Source of the DNA: Gallionella straubiae
GTDB lineage: Bacteria > Pseudomonadota > Gammaproteobacteria > Burkholderiales > Gallionellaceae
Length of the DNA stretch: 64,000 bases
Direction: 5' to 3'
Assembly: GCF_051257895.1 (NCBI RefSeq)
Contig: NZ_CP194331.1
Coordinates: 2,602,174 to 2,666,173 of the forward strand
Below the pieces are notes generated by a model, which did no database searches, was not told where the DNA came from, and saw only the letters and a program-made list of their open reading frames with translations. Position numbers and translations under genes: made by a program. Within the stretch, counting starts at the first letter, position 1; each line of letters starts with the position of its first letter. Below are positions 36,188 to 45,437 of the stretch, piece after piece.

Positions 36188-37636
36188 GTGCCATTGATTC
36201 GACGGATTTTCTTTGCGCTGCTTGCCGTTTGCACTCTAGCCACCCCAGCCGTTCAAGCCGAAGAACAGCTCGCCCTGAGTACCTCTCCTGCCGCTACACC
36301 TGCTCCCCTGAAGCTTTCGACTGCCCGCAACATCGAACTGGAACTCATCTCGGACAGCGAACTGGCAGCGCGTGACCTCTGGGCGCGCATCCGCAACGGC
36401 TTCTCCATGCGCGATCTGGACAGCCCGTTGGTGGCAAGGCACGAGAAATGGTATGCCAGCCGCCCCGATTACGTGGCGCGCATGACTGAGCGTGCGCGCC
36501 GTTACCTTTATCACATCACGGTCGAAGTGGAACGGCGCGGCATGCCCAGCGAGATCGCGCTGCTGCCGATGATAGAAAGCGCCTTCAATCCCGGCGCCTA
36601 TTCGACCAGCCGCGCCTCGGGCATCTGGCAGTTCATTCCTTCCACCGGCAAAAATTTTGGTATGCAGCAGAACTGGTGGTATGACGGTCGGCGCGATGTC
36701 ATCAGCGCAACCAACGGCGCGCTCGATTATCTGCAAAAACTGCATGACATGTTCGGCGACTGGGAATTGGCGCTGGCCGCCTACAACTGGGGCGAGGGCG
36801 CGGTGCAGCGCGCACAGGCGCGCAACCGCAAGCGCAGGCTGCCGGTAAATTACACCAGCCTGAAAATGCCCAATGAGACGCGCAACTATGTGCCGAAACT
36901 GCTGGCCGTCAAGAACATCGTCGCCAATCCCGCGAGCTTCGGGCTGGTGCTGGAGGATATTCCTGACAACCCCTATTTTGCCGCCGTCTCAACCACCAAG
37001 CACATCGACGTGAAGCTGGCCGCCCAATTGGCTGACATCCCGATGGAAGAATTCGCCGCGCTCAATCCCGCGCATAACCGCCCGGTCATCCTGCAGGACA
37101 ACAGCGATTTGATCCTGCTGCCGGTAGACGCAGTCGAAACCTTCCGCGCCAATCTGGAGAATTACGACAAACCGCTGGTCAGCTGGCAGGCCTACCAGCC
37201 GAAAAAAGGCGAACGGCTCGACCATCTTGCGCCGCGCTTCGGCCTTTCCGTGGAAACGCTCAAGTCGGTGAACGGGCTGTCGGGACGCGCCAAGGTCAGT
37301 ACTGGCCAGACACTGCTGGTGCCGGTCAACGGCGAGGAAAGCGAAGCGGACGAAGAATTCGAGGCGTTCAACATGCATCTTTCTCCCACCGGCGATAGTG
37401 CCGTCAAGCACATCGTGCGCAAGGGCGATACGCTGGGTGGCATTGCGCGCCGTTATCACGTCAGCGTTGCCGGCCTGAAAGAGTGGAACAAGGGGGCATT
37501 GAAAATACTCAGGGTCGGCCAGGCCATCAACGTCATGCAAGCGGCATCCCGCAAGCCTTCCAGCCGCCTGAGCAAGTCCGGGAACGGTGCGTTAAGGCGC
37601 GCAAGTGCCGTTTACAGCAGGCATCCTGGAACCTAG
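36188..37636 (+). CDS. mltD: Membrane-bound lytic murein transglycosylase D type, with LysM domains
   Basis: A 482-residue cell-wall enzyme cleaving peptidoglycan between MurNAc and GlcNAc. Signal peptide about 1-24 without a clear lipobox; SLT domain about 100-240 with catalytic Glu in LPMIESAFNP (near 131), then SGIWQFIPSTGK and ALAAYNWGEG; two LysM domains near 337-380 and 408-450. The start is a GTG at 36188 and its ribosome binding site is weak. The stop overlaps that of convergent yqjK through CTAG. Confidence 0.92.
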   Translation: MPLIRRIFFALLAVCTLATPAVQAEEQLALSTSPAATPAPLKLSTARNIELELISDSELAARDLWARIRNGFSMRDLDSPLVARHEKWYASRPDYVARMTERARRYLYHITVEVERRGMPSEIALLPMIESAFNPGAYSTSRASGIWQFIPSTGKNFGMQQNWWYDGRRDVISATNGALDYLQKLHDMFGDWELALAAYNWGEGAVQRAQARNRKRRLPVNYTSLKMPNETRNYVPKLLAVKNIVANPASFGLVLEDIPDNPYFAAVSTTKHIDVKLAAQLADIPMEEFAALNPAHNRPVILQDNSDLILLPVDAVETFRANLENYDKPLVSWQAYQPKKGERLDHLAPRFGLSVETLKSVNGLSGRAKVSTGQTLLVPVNGEESEADEEFEAFNMHLSPTGDSAVKHIVRKGDTLGGIARRYHVSVAGLKEWNKGALKILRVGQAINVMQAASRKPSSRLSKSGNGALRRASAVYSRHPGT

Positions 37637-37932
37637 TTTCGCGGCGAAAGTTTTTCAGAGAGCGCGGCGAGGAAGCGGTATCCCTTCCATATCCGCCATC
37701 CACCCTTCACCAGACCAAGCACACCGCGCCGGCGAATCACAACCAGCGCGGCCACGTCGGCGACCAGCACGGGGTGGGAACGCAGAAAACGCACGACTGC
37801 CAATCCCTGATCCGCCAGCGCCAGCGGGGCTTGCCAGCGTGCGCCAACTCCGGCTACCTGTTCGCGCTGCGTGGCGATTCTTGCCAGCAGTTCGCCGCGA
37901 CGCTGCATTACCGCAGACATTTGTTTATTCAT
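37633..37932 (-). CDS. yqjK: YqjK-like protein
   Basis: A 99-residue protein starting MNKQMSAVMQRRGELLARIATQR, as in the YqjK family, with a moderately hydrophobic stretch near residues 50-75. Function unknown. It overlaps yqjE by eight bases and is last in the yqjD-yqjE-yqjK operon; no terminator separates it from convergent mltD. Confidence 0.75.
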   Translation of the reverse strand: MNKQMSAVMQRRGELLARIATQREQVAGVGARWQAPLALADQGLAVVRFLRSHPVLVADVAALVVIRRRGVLGLVKGGWRIWKGYRFLAALSEKLSPRN

Positions 37933-38308
37933 GGCCGGTTTCCAGTCGTTCGCGGTCTTTGGATAATTCGGCCAGGCTGGCGGAAAACAGGCGGGATTTT
38001 GCCTGGGCCTTGCTGCGCAGCAACATCGCCATCAGCGAGCCCAGTGCAAAAAAAACAGCACTCAACACACCAAGCGCTGCGAGGCGGTGATCGTCCCAGA
38101 ACAGCACCACGACGAACATTGTGAGCAGCAATATGCCCATGCCGAAACAGAATAGTGCAGCCGAAGCAAAAAAGAGCATTTGCGTTAAACGCAGACGCTC
38201 TTCCTGTAGTTCATTCGCCAGCAGCTCAAGCCGCGTCGAAACGATGGAGGTCAGTGTGGACAGTAGCCGCTTGACCGACCCCATCAGGCCGGGGCTTGTT
38301 TCCGGCAT
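37925..38308 (-). CDS. yqjE: YqjE-type membrane protein (phage holin 3_6 family)
   Basis: A 127-residue protein with two strong transmembrane helices (about 44-69 and 74-97) after an amphipathic segment (SIVSTRLELLANELQEER). The holin name reflects a profile match only; in this operon it is a general inner-membrane stress protein. Confidence 0.85.
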   Translation of the reverse strand: MPETSPGLMGSVKRLLSTLTSIVSTRLELLANELQEERLRLTQMLFFASAALFCFGMGILLLTMFVVVLFWDDHRLAALGVLSAVFFALGSLMAMLLRSKAQAKSRLFSASLAELSKDRERLETGHE

Positions 38309-38311
38309 CGC

Positions 38312-38638
38312 TTAACGGCTACGTGAGATCAGCATGCCGATGATCAGCCCGGCTCCGGCAGCGATGCCGACGGATTTCCACGGATTTTCATGTACATATT
38401 CATCGGTCGCCTTAGCCGCCTGCCTGGTTTTTGCAACCACGGCCTCCTCTGCTGCCATGAGGCGCCCCTTGGCATGGGACAGGCTCTCCTGGATGCGCTC
38501 GCGCGCCGAGGACACCTTCTCGCCCGCTTGGCCGGCGGTTGCACGCAGCAGTTCTTCCGCATCCGCTACCACCACGCGCAAATCCTGCATGAGCTTCTCC
38601 TTGCTGACTTCGTTTTCCATGCTTGCTTGTCTGTTCAT
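38312..38638 (-). CDS. yqjD: YqjD/ElaB-type ribosome-anchoring membrane protein (DUF883)
   Basis: A 108-residue protein: long amphipathic Glu/Ala/Lys-rich helix followed by a C-terminal glycine-rich transmembrane segment NPWKSVGIAAGAGLIIGMLI. E. coli relatives bind ribosomes to the membrane in stationary phase. The ATG at 38638 follows AAAGGAG; longer in-frame starts lack a binding site. First gene of the operon with yqjE and yqjK. Confidence 0.88.
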   Translation of the reverse strand: MNRQASMENEVSKEKLMQDLRVVVADAEELLRATAGQAGEKVSSARERIQESLSHAKGRLMAAEEAVVAKTRQAAKATDEYVHENPWKSVGIAAGAGLIIGMLISRSR

Positions 38639-38804
38639 TATTCGCTCCTTTGGATGGATAAAGAACTGCAATAGGTTAACGCTCAACTGTCCGAGGACTA
38701 CCGGATACTCCGACGCCTTTGTAATCCTAAAACTCACGGGCGTCAATCCGGACTATTCCCTATTCAGGCTATCGCCCTACTGGTGAGGGGCAATTGGCCG
38801 GGAA

Positions 38805-40646
38805 TCAGCCCCTTCCCTTGCTGTCGATACGCGGCACGGCGGACAACAGGGTTTGTGTGTAAGGATGGTTGGGCGCGCGCAATACCTCTTCCGCAGTGCC
38901 GCGTTCGACAATGCGCCCCTGGTACATCACGCACACTTCATGCGCGAGGTATTCCACCACCGCGAGGTTGTGCGTGATGAACAGGTAACTCAGGTTCAAT
39001 TCCCGTTGCAGCGCTTTCAGCAGGTTCAGGATTTGCGCTTGCACCGATACATCCAGCGCGCTGGTCGGTTCGTCGCAGATCAGCAGTTGCGGCGATACGG
39101 CCAGCGCGCGTGCGATCGCGATGCGTTGTCGCTGCCCGCCGGAGAACTCATGCGGATAGCGCCACTTGGCGTTGTGCGCCAGGCCGACCTGGTCGAGCAG
39201 GGTGTCGATATGCGTCTGGCGCGCCGCGCTGTCGCCTCCGATGCTCAGTGCGGCCATGCCCTCTTCGAGAATTTCCGCGACGCGCATCTTCGGGTTCAGC
39301 GAGGCGTAAGGATCCTGGAACACCATCTGCATCGCCGCACGCCGCGCGCGCAATTCGCGCCCCACAAGTCCGGTCAGCTCGCGCCCGGCAAACTGCACGC
39401 TGCCCGCCGTGGGCGGAATCAATTGCAGCACGGCCTTGCCCAGCGTGGTCTTGCCGCAGCCGGATTCGCCGACCAGCGCCAGCGTGCGCCCCTGTGGAAT
39501 CGCCAGCGACACGCCGTCTACCGCCTTCACCTGCCCGACTGCGCGCTGCAGGATGCCTTTGCGGATGGGGAAATAGACTTGCAGGTTTTCGACCTGCAAG
39601 AGAGAAGGGGTAGAGCCGTGAAGGGAGAAGGGGGAAGAGGGAAGGGTAGATGGCGCTTCTGGTTTTTCCCCTTCTCCCTTCTCTCTTTTCCCTTCTCCAT
39701 AAAGATGGCACCTCACCCCCTGTCCATCCCCAACCGCAGTCCAGCCCGGTGTCTGTTCGCTGCACAACGTCCACGCCTTGTTGCAGCGCGGTGCAAAGCG
39801 GCAGCCCTGCGAGATGCTGCCCGGCGGGGGTACGCTGCCGGGAATGGCGGCCAGCGCTTCTCCGCGCCGCGCCGCATCGGGCAGGGCGGCGAACAATTGT
39901 TGTGTGTAGGGATGCAGCGGCTGGGCAAACAACTGCGCGCGGCTGGCCTGCTCGACGATCTGCCCGGCATACATCACCCCGACCCGGTGCGCCATTTCCG
40001 CCACCACGCCGAGATCGTGGGTGATCAGCAGCAGCGACATGCCGCAGGCGTCCTGTGTGTCGCGCAGCAGTTGCAGCACCTGCGCCTGAATCGTCACGTC
40101 CAGCGCGGTGGTCGGCTCGTCGGCAATCAGCAGTTTTGGCTGTCCGGCCAGCGCCATCGCGATCATCACGCGCTGTTTCATCCCGCCGGAAAACTGGAAG
40201 GGATATTCGTGCAAACGGCGCGGAGCATCGGGGATGCCGACCTGTTGCAGCAGGTCGATGCAGCGTGCCTCTGCCGCCGCGCCATGCAGATTCTGATGCA
40301 GAGCCAGCGCCTCGGCGATCTGCTGCCCGACTGCCAGCACCGGGTTCAGGCTTAAGCCTGGCTCCTGGAAAATCATCGCCATCGTGCCGCCGCGTACCTC
40401 GCGCATTTCGCGCTCGCGCAGTTGCGTCAGTTCGACGCCATCGAGCTGCACCGAACCGCCCGCATGCGCCACGCCATCCGGCAACAGGCGCAGCAGCGAC
40501 AGCGCGGTCATGGACTTGCCGCAGCCCGATTCGCCGAGCAGCGCAAAGGTTTCGCCCGCAGCAATCTTGAACGAGATGCCGTCCACGATGCGCGCACCGT
40601 TGCGTAGTTGAGTCACCAAGCCGGAGACGCTGAGGATATCGCCCAT
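38805..40646 (-). CDS. Fused two-domain ABC importer ATPase (DppD-DppF/YejF type)
   Basis: A 613-residue ATPase with two complete nucleotide-binding domains. First: GESGCGKS, SGGMKQRVMIAMAL, LIADEPTTALDV. Second: GESGCGKT, SGGQRQRIAIARAL, LICDEPTSALDV. The first ends with the oligopeptide-family cysteine motif near 280-310 (CRFAPRCNKAWTLC). The linker (about 317-343, GEGKREKGEGEKPE onward) is encoded by an inverted AAGGGAGAAGGG repeat at 39619-39698. The ATG at 40646 overlaps the permease stop by one base. It powers di/oligopeptide-type uptake. Confidence 0.92.
   Translation of the reverse strand: MGDILSVSGLVTQLRNGARIVDGISFKIAAGETFALLGESGCGKSMTALSLLRLLPDGVAHAGGSVQLDGVELTQLREREMREVRGGTMAMIFQEPGLSLNPVLAVGQQIAEALALHQNLHGAAAEARCIDLLQQVGIPDAPRRLHEYPFQFSGGMKQRVMIAMALAGQPKLLIADEPTTALDVTIQAQVLQLLRDTQDACGMSLLLITHDLGVVAEMAHRVGVMYAGQIVEQASRAQLFAQPLHPYTQQLFAALPDAARRGEALAAIPGSVPPPGSISQGCRFAPRCNKAWTLCSEQTPGWTAVGDGQGVRCHLYGEGKREKGEGEKPEAPSTLPSSPFSLHGSTPSLLQVENLQVYFPIRKGILQRAVGQVKAVDGVSLAIPQGRTLALVGESGCGKTTLGKAVLQLIPPTAGSVQFAGRELTGLVGRELRARRAAMQMVFQDPYASLNPKMRVAEILEEGMAALSIGGDSAARQTHIDTLLDQVGLAHNAKWRYPHEFSGGQRQRIAIARALAVSPQLLICDEPTSALDVSVQAQILNLLKALQRELNLSYLFITHNLAVVEYLAHEVCVMYQGRIVERGTAEEVLRAPNHPYTQTLLSAVPRIDSKGRG
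39619..39698. repeat. Palindromic repeat encoding the linker of the fused ATPase
   Basis: GTGAAGGGAGAAGGGGGAAG on one side and CCCCTTCTCCCTTCTCTCTT plus CCCTTCTCC on the other form long inverted arms. It is open in the ATPase frame and gives a low-complexity Gly/Glu/Lys/Pro/Ser linker. Confidence 0.75.
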
Positions 40647-42013
40647 TACGCCGCAGCCTCCGTCCGGCTCAGGCGCGGGTCGAACGCGTCGCGCACCGCG
40701 TCGGCAAACAGGTTGGCTGCGAGCACCAGCACCAGCATGAAGCCGAAGGCTGCCGTCAGCGCCCACCACACCATCGGTTCGCGCGCCATTTCCAGCCGCG
40801 CGGCGTTGATCATCGTGCCGAAGCTGATCATCGACGGATCGACGCCGACGCCGACATAGGATAGCACCGCCTCGGCCAGCACCAGCGCGCTGAAATCCAT
40901 CACCAGCGCGATCAGCACAATATGCATCACGTTCGGCACGATGTGGCGCATGAGGATGCGCATGGAAGATACGCCGAAGGACTGCGCCGCCTGGATGTAT
41001 TCCAGCTCACGCAGCTTGAGCGTCTCGCCGCGCAGCAGGCGGCATAGCCCGGTCCAGCTCGTGACGCCGAGGATCAGGCACAGGAACACCAAGCGCAGGT
41101 CGGCACGCGACGCGGAGGTATCGAACCACTCCGGGTGAGTGTCGATGGTGACCTGCATCATCAGCACCGCCGCCGCGATCAGCAGCACGCTCGGAATCGA
41201 ACTCAGCACGGTGTAGACATACTGGATGACGTCGTCCACCCAGCCGCGGAAATAGCCTGCTGCGATGCCGAGCAGCAGCGCCAGCGGCAGCGTGACCAGC
41301 GTGGTCACCGTGCCGATGATCAGCCCGGTGCGGATGCTCTTCAGCGACAGGTAGAGCACATCCTGTCCGACTTTGTCGGTACCGAGCACGTGGTAGGCGG
41401 AGGCCAAGCTGACAACGGTGCCGACCAGGGTGGCGAGAATCAGCGTTGCGACCAGCATGGGGCGCAGCGGCAAGCCGCGTTGCGCCAGCCATCGCCGGCC
41501 GGTCAGCGCAATCAGCAGCCCCGCCAGAAACCCGCCCAGCGCACCCAGCAGGGCGCGCTTCAGCATGTTGCCGCCGCGCTGCGCTGCATCGGCCAGGTGT
41601 GCGCCGCCGTATTTCAGGCGCGGATAGTCGCGCAGCACGTTGCCCTGTGCGTCAGTCACGCTCTCCTTGGCATGCAGCGTCAGCGCGAAAGGCGCGGAAT
41701 AGGTCTTTTCGGTCCGCGTGCGCAGTGGCTCGACCAGCTTGTCGAACACGCTCAGTACCTCCGGCGAATACACTTTCTCGCCGCCATTGCTTTGCGGCAG
41801 CGCGGCACGGTAATGCAGGGTATCCAGCAATCCGACCAGCAGGAATAGCGACAGCACCAGCAGCGACACCATCGCCGTGGCACTTTGTGCGACGCGCCGC
41901 CACGGCAGCAGCAGATGCTCGCGTCGGCGCACATACCAGGCCGTCGCGATACCCGCTGCCAGCAGCAGGAATACCAGCGCGTCGCTCCATAGGATGACCG
42001 GTATGAAGCTCAT
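40646..42013 (-). CDS. ABC importer permease (DppC/YejE type)
   Basis: A 455-residue permease. The core BPD_transp_1 domain lies in the C-terminal 250 residues (IRTGLIIGTVTTLVTLPLALLLG, then the EAA loop LRELEYIQAAQSFGVSSMRILMRHIVPN). The N-terminal 200 residues add extra helices and a periplasmic loop (GEKVYSPEVLSVFDKLVEP) as in YejE-like proteins. The gene overlaps both neighbours (4 bases upstream, 1 base downstream). Confidence 0.92.
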   Translation of the reverse strand: MSFIPVILWSDALVFLLLAAGIATAWYVRRREHLLLPWRRVAQSATAMVSLLVLSLFLLVGLLDTLHYRAALPQSNGGEKVYSPEVLSVFDKLVEPLRTRTEKTYSAPFALTLHAKESVTDAQGNVLRDYPRLKYGGAHLADAAQRGGNMLKRALLGALGGFLAGLLIALTGRRWLAQRGLPLRPMLVATLILATLVGTVVSLASAYHVLGTDKVGQDVLYLSLKSIRTGLIIGTVTTLVTLPLALLLGIAAGYFRGWVDDVIQYVYTVLSSIPSVLLIAAAVLMMQVTIDTHPEWFDTSASRADLRLVFLCLILGVTSWTGLCRLLRGETLKLRELEYIQAAQSFGVSSMRILMRHIVPNVMHIVLIALVMDFSALVLAEAVLSYVGVGVDPSMISFGTMINAARLEMAREPMVWWALTAAFGFMLVLVLAANLFADAVRDAFDPRLSRTEAAA

Positions 42014-42987
42014 TGCAATCTCACCCTCGGATCAACTATGGTGTAGGAAATGTCGGTGAGGATCAGCCCCGCGATATACAGCGCCGAGCCGAGGAATACC
42101 ATTGCGCGCACTACGGAAAAATCCTGCGCGTTGATCGCGTCGATGGTGTAGCTGCCGAGGCCGGGAATGCCGAAGAACGATTCGGTGAGCAGGCTGCCCA
42201 TGAACAGCAGCGGGATCACCACGACCACGCCGGTGAGGATCGGGATCATCGCGTTCTTCAGTACATGGCGGAACAGCACGCGCAGCTCGGATAGGCCCTT
42301 GGCACGCGCGGTGCGCACGTAGTCCTTACCGATTTCTTCGAGGAAGATGGTGCGGTACCAGCGGCTGCTGGAGCCGATGCCGCTGACCACGCCGATGAGG
42401 ATGGGTAGCACCACGAACTTGAAGCTGTCGGCTCCGCCCGCATAGCCGGAAATCGGTACGAGGTGCCAGAGCTTGCTCACGACGAACTGCCCGCCGATGA
42501 TATAGAACAGGCCGGAGATGGACATCAGCAGTACGCACAGCGACACGCCCGCGATGTCCAGCGCGGTGGCGCGGAACAGCGTCATCAGCAGCGCAAAACT
42601 GACATAGACGACGAGCCCGATGAGGAAGGTCGGCAGCGCGATCGCCAGGCTCGGCATCATGCGTGTCTGGATTTCCCGTGAAATGCTGCGCCCGTCGTCG
42701 GAGTAACCGAAGTCGAAGGCGAACATGCTGGCGGACTTCTGCCAGAAAATCGTGTCGGTGGCTTTGCCCGCGCCGCTCGCGGTGCTATTCAGGAACAGCG
42801 GCTTGTCGTAACCGCGCTGTTGCTTCCATTTTTCGATCGCCTCGGGTGTGACGCGCTTGATCCCGAGTTGCATGCGCGCCATGTCGTCCGGGGTGTTCAC
42901 CACGAAGAACAGCGCAAAGGTGAGCAGGTTTACCCCGATCAGGATCGGCACGGCATACAGGATGCGGCGCAGCAGGTAGGCAAGCAT
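42010..42987 (-). CDS. ABC importer permease (DppB/YejB type)
   Basis: A 325-residue permease starting MLAYLLRRILYAVPILIGVNLLTF, typical of DppB-like proteins, with the EAA loop DYVRTARAKGLSELRVLFRH. The ATG at 42987 is chosen for this conserved start. First gene of the importer operon. No periplasmic binding-protein gene adjoins it; upstream is the divergent ilvB. Confidence 0.93.
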   Translation of the reverse strand: MLAYLLRRILYAVPILIGVNLLTFALFFVVNTPDDMARMQLGIKRVTPEAIEKWKQQRGYDKPLFLNSTASGAGKATDTIFWQKSASMFAFDFGYSDDGRSISREIQTRMMPSLAIALPTFLIGLVVYVSFALLMTLFRATALDIAGVSLCVLLMSISGLFYIIGGQFVVSKLWHLVPISGYAGGADSFKFVVLPILIGVVSGIGSSSRWYRTIFLEEIGKDYVRTARAKGLSELRVLFRHVLKNAMIPILTGVVVVIPLLFMGSLLTESFFGIPGLGSYTIDAINAQDFSVVRAMVFLGSALYIAGLILTDISYTIVDPRVRLQ

Positions 42988-43128
42988 CGGGTTTCTATGG
43001 GCGGGTGGGTAACGGTTGCGCGAATTATAGGGCAATATCCCGTTAAAAGCCGGTATCAAGGTTGACCAAAATGCCGCCAACCTTTATCTTACGCGGTTCT
43101 TTTTGGCTTAAATCTCAGGGTGTTTGTG

Positions 43129-44838
43129 ATGGAGTTGACCGGCGCGGAGATACTTATCCGCTGTTTGCAGGAGGAGCAGGTCGAATATGTGTTTGGCTAT
43201 CCCGGCGGGGCGGTGTTGTTCATTTATGACGAGCTGTTCAAGCAGGACAAGGTCAAGCATGTGCTGGTGCGCCACGAGCAGGCTGCGGTGCACGCGGCCG
43301 ACGGCTATGCGCGCTCTTCCGATAAGGTGGGCGTGGCGCTCGTCACCTCCGGGCCGGGGCTGACCAATGCCGTGACCGGTATCGCCACTGCCTACATGGA
43401 TTCCACGCCGATGGTCGTCATCAGCGGCCAGGTTCCGACCGGCGCGATCGGCGAGGATGCCTTCCAGGAAGTCGATGCGGTGGGCATCACCCGTCCCTGC
43501 GTGAAGCACAACTTCCTGGTCAAGGACGTGAAGGACATCGCCTCGACCATCAAGAAGGCGTTTTACCTCGCCAAGTCGGGGCGTCCCGGCCCGGTGCTGG
43601 TGGATATCCCCAAGGATGTGTCCAACCACAGGACCACCTTTGAATACCCGGCCAGCGTAAACATCCGCTCCTATCATCCGGCAGGGAAGGGCGACAGCGG
43701 CCAGATCAGGCACGCCGCGCAGATGCTGCTGGAAGCCAAGCGCCCGATGATCTATGCGGGCGGCGGCGTGGTGCTGTCCGATGCCTCCGCGCAACTAACC
43801 GACCTGGTGCGCTTGCTGGACTTCCCATGTACCAACACGCTGATGGGACTCGGCGGTTTCCCGGCCAGCGACAAGCACTTCGTCGGCATGCTTGGCATGC
43901 ACGGCACCTATGAAGCGAACATGGCGATGCAGCATTGCGACGTGCTGCTGGCGGTCGGCGCGCGCTTCGACGACCGCGTGATCGGCAACGTCGAACACTT
44001 TGCCGAAGTGCCGCGCAAGATCATCCACATCGACATCGATCCCTCCTCGATCGCCAAGCGCGTCAAGGTGGATCTGCCCATCGTCGGCGATGTGAAGCTG
44101 GTGCTCGATGAGTTGCTGGATGTGCTGCGCGGCAGCAGGCAAAAAACCGATGCCGCGGCTGTTGCCGCGTGGTGGAAGCAGGTGGACGAATGGCGCGCCG
44201 TGGGCGGCAGAATGCGCTACAAGAATTCCACCGAAATCATCAAGCCGCAATTCGTCATCGAGAAGCTGCATGAGATTACCGGCGGTGATGCGTTCATTAC
44301 AACCGACGTCGGGCAGCACCAGATGTGGACGGCGCAGTATTATAAGTTCGACAAGCCGCGCCACTGGGTCACTTCCGGCGGCCTGGGCACGATGGGTTTC
44401 GGCCTGCCGGCGGCGATGGGCGTGCAGATGGTCAACCCCGGCGCGACGGTGGCCTGCGTGACGGGCGAGGGCAGCATCCAGATGAACATCCAGGAACTGT
44501 CCACCTGCAAGCAATTCCACCTGCCAATCAAGATTATCGCGCTCAATAACGGCTATCTGGGCATGGTGCGGCAGTGGCAGGAGTTTTTCCACGGCAACCG
44601 CTATTCCGAGACCTACATGAATGCACTGCCGGATTTCGTCAAACTGGCCGAGGCGTACGGCCATGTCGGGATGCGCATCGAGAAGCCCGCTGACGTCGAA
44701 CCGGCGCTGAAAGAAGCCTTCGCGCGCAAGCACGACCTGGTGTTCATGGATTTCCGCACCGATCCGACGGAAAACGTCTACCCGATGGTTCCCGGCGGCC
44801 GGGGCTTGTCGGAGATCATCCTGGCGGAGGAACTGTAA
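43129..44838 (+). CDS. ilvB: Acetolactate synthase, large subunit
   Basis: A 569-residue thiamine-diphosphate enzyme, first common step of valine, leucine and isoleucine synthesis. The catalytic Glu lies in VRHEQAAVHAADGYAR, the FAD/quinone-oxidase region in the middle, and the TPP motif at GEGSIQMNIQELSTC. The ATG at 43129 is preferred over two GTGs just before it (43120, 43126), with CAGGG at a proper distance. The stop overlaps ilvH by one base (TAATG). Confidence 0.95.
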   Translation: MELTGAEILIRCLQEEQVEYVFGYPGGAVLFIYDELFKQDKVKHVLVRHEQAAVHAADGYARSSDKVGVALVTSGPGLTNAVTGIATAYMDSTPMVVISGQVPTGAIGEDAFQEVDAVGITRPCVKHNFLVKDVKDIASTIKKAFYLAKSGRPGPVLVDIPKDVSNHRTTFEYPASVNIRSYHPAGKGDSGQIRHAAQMLLEAKRPMIYAGGGVVLSDASAQLTDLVRLLDFPCTNTLMGLGGFPASDKHFVGMLGMHGTYEANMAMQHCDVLLAVGARFDDRVIGNVEHFAEVPRKIIHIDIDPSSIAKRVKVDLPIVGDVKLVLDELLDVLRGSRQKTDAAAVAAWWKQVDEWRAVGGRMRYKNSTEIIKPQFVIEKLHEITGGDAFITTDVGQHQMWTAQYYKFDKPRHWVTSGGLGTMGFGLPAAMGVQMVNPGATVACVTGEGSIQMNIQELSTCKQFHLPIKIIALNNGYLGMVRQWQEFFHGNRYSETYMNALPDFVKLAEAYGHVGMRIEKPADVEPALKEAFARKHDLVFMDFRTDPTENVYPMVPGGRGLSEIILAEEL

Positions 44839-45329
44839 TGCGGCACATTATTTCCCTGCTGATGGAAAACGAGGCGGGCGCCCTGTCGCGCGTGGCGGGC
44901 CTGTTCTCGGCGCGCGGTTATAATATCGAATCCTTGTCGGTTGCGCCGACCGAAGACCCGACCCTGTCGCGCATGACCATCGTCACCAGCGGTTCGGATG
45001 CGGTGATCGAACAGATCAACAAGCAGCTCAACAAGCTGGTGGATGTCGCGGCAATGATCGACCTGAGCGAGGGAGAGCATCTCGAGCGCGAGCTGATGCT
45101 GGTCAAGGTGCGCGCCGAAGGCGATGCGCGTAAGGAATTGAAAAGCATGGCGGATACATTTCGCGGACGCATCATCGATGAGACAAGCCATACCTACACG
45201 ATCGAGTTGACCGGCTCATGCGCCGAACTGGACAGCCTCCTGGAAAAGATCGGCCGTGACCTGATCCTGGAAACGGTGCGTACCGGTGCTTCCGGTATCG
45301 GGCGCGGCGACAGGATTTTGAAACTGTGA
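44838..45329 (+). CDS. ilvH: Acetolactate synthase, regulatory small subunit
   Basis: A 163-residue regulatory chain with an N-terminal ACT domain (HIISLLMENEAGALSRVAGLFSARGYNIESL) that binds valine for feedback, and a C-terminal ACT-like domain. Coupled to ilvB by a one-base overlap. Confidence 0.95.
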   Translation: MRHIISLLMENEAGALSRVAGLFSARGYNIESLSVAPTEDPTLSRMTIVTSGSDAVIEQINKQLNKLVDVAAMIDLSEGEHLERELMLVKVRAEGDARKELKSMADTFRGRIIDETSHTYTIELTGSCAELDSLLEKIGRDLILETVRTGASGIGRGDRILKL

Positions 45330-45334
45330 ATAAC

Positions 45335-45418
45335 CGTGAAAAGTGAAACGTGAAAGGTGAAACGCGAGGATGAGCATGCCCGCAGACACCTTTCACGTTT
45401 CACGTTTCACATTTCACG
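45335..45418. repeat. Palindromic GTGAAACGTGAAAG repeat between ilvH and ilvC
   Basis: CGTGAAAAGTGAAACGTGAA with AGGTGAAACGC on the left pairs with CCTTTCACGTTTCACGTTTC and ACATTTCACG on the right across a loop of about 25 bases. It is made of tandem GTGAAA-type units and forms a long stem in the ilv transcript. It could slow or process the mRNA between ilvH and ilvC. Confidence 0.8.
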
Positions 45419-45437
45419 CATTTTTTAAGGAGTAGTT

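Noticed and set aside
37925..38308. Prophage holin
   Set aside because: The profile name suggests phage, but the gene is in the conserved yqjD-yqjE-yqjK operon with no phage genes nearby.
45335..45418. CRISPR array between ilvH and ilvC
   Set aside because: The units are 6-9 bases, imperfect and palindromic, with no spacers of constant length and no cas genes.
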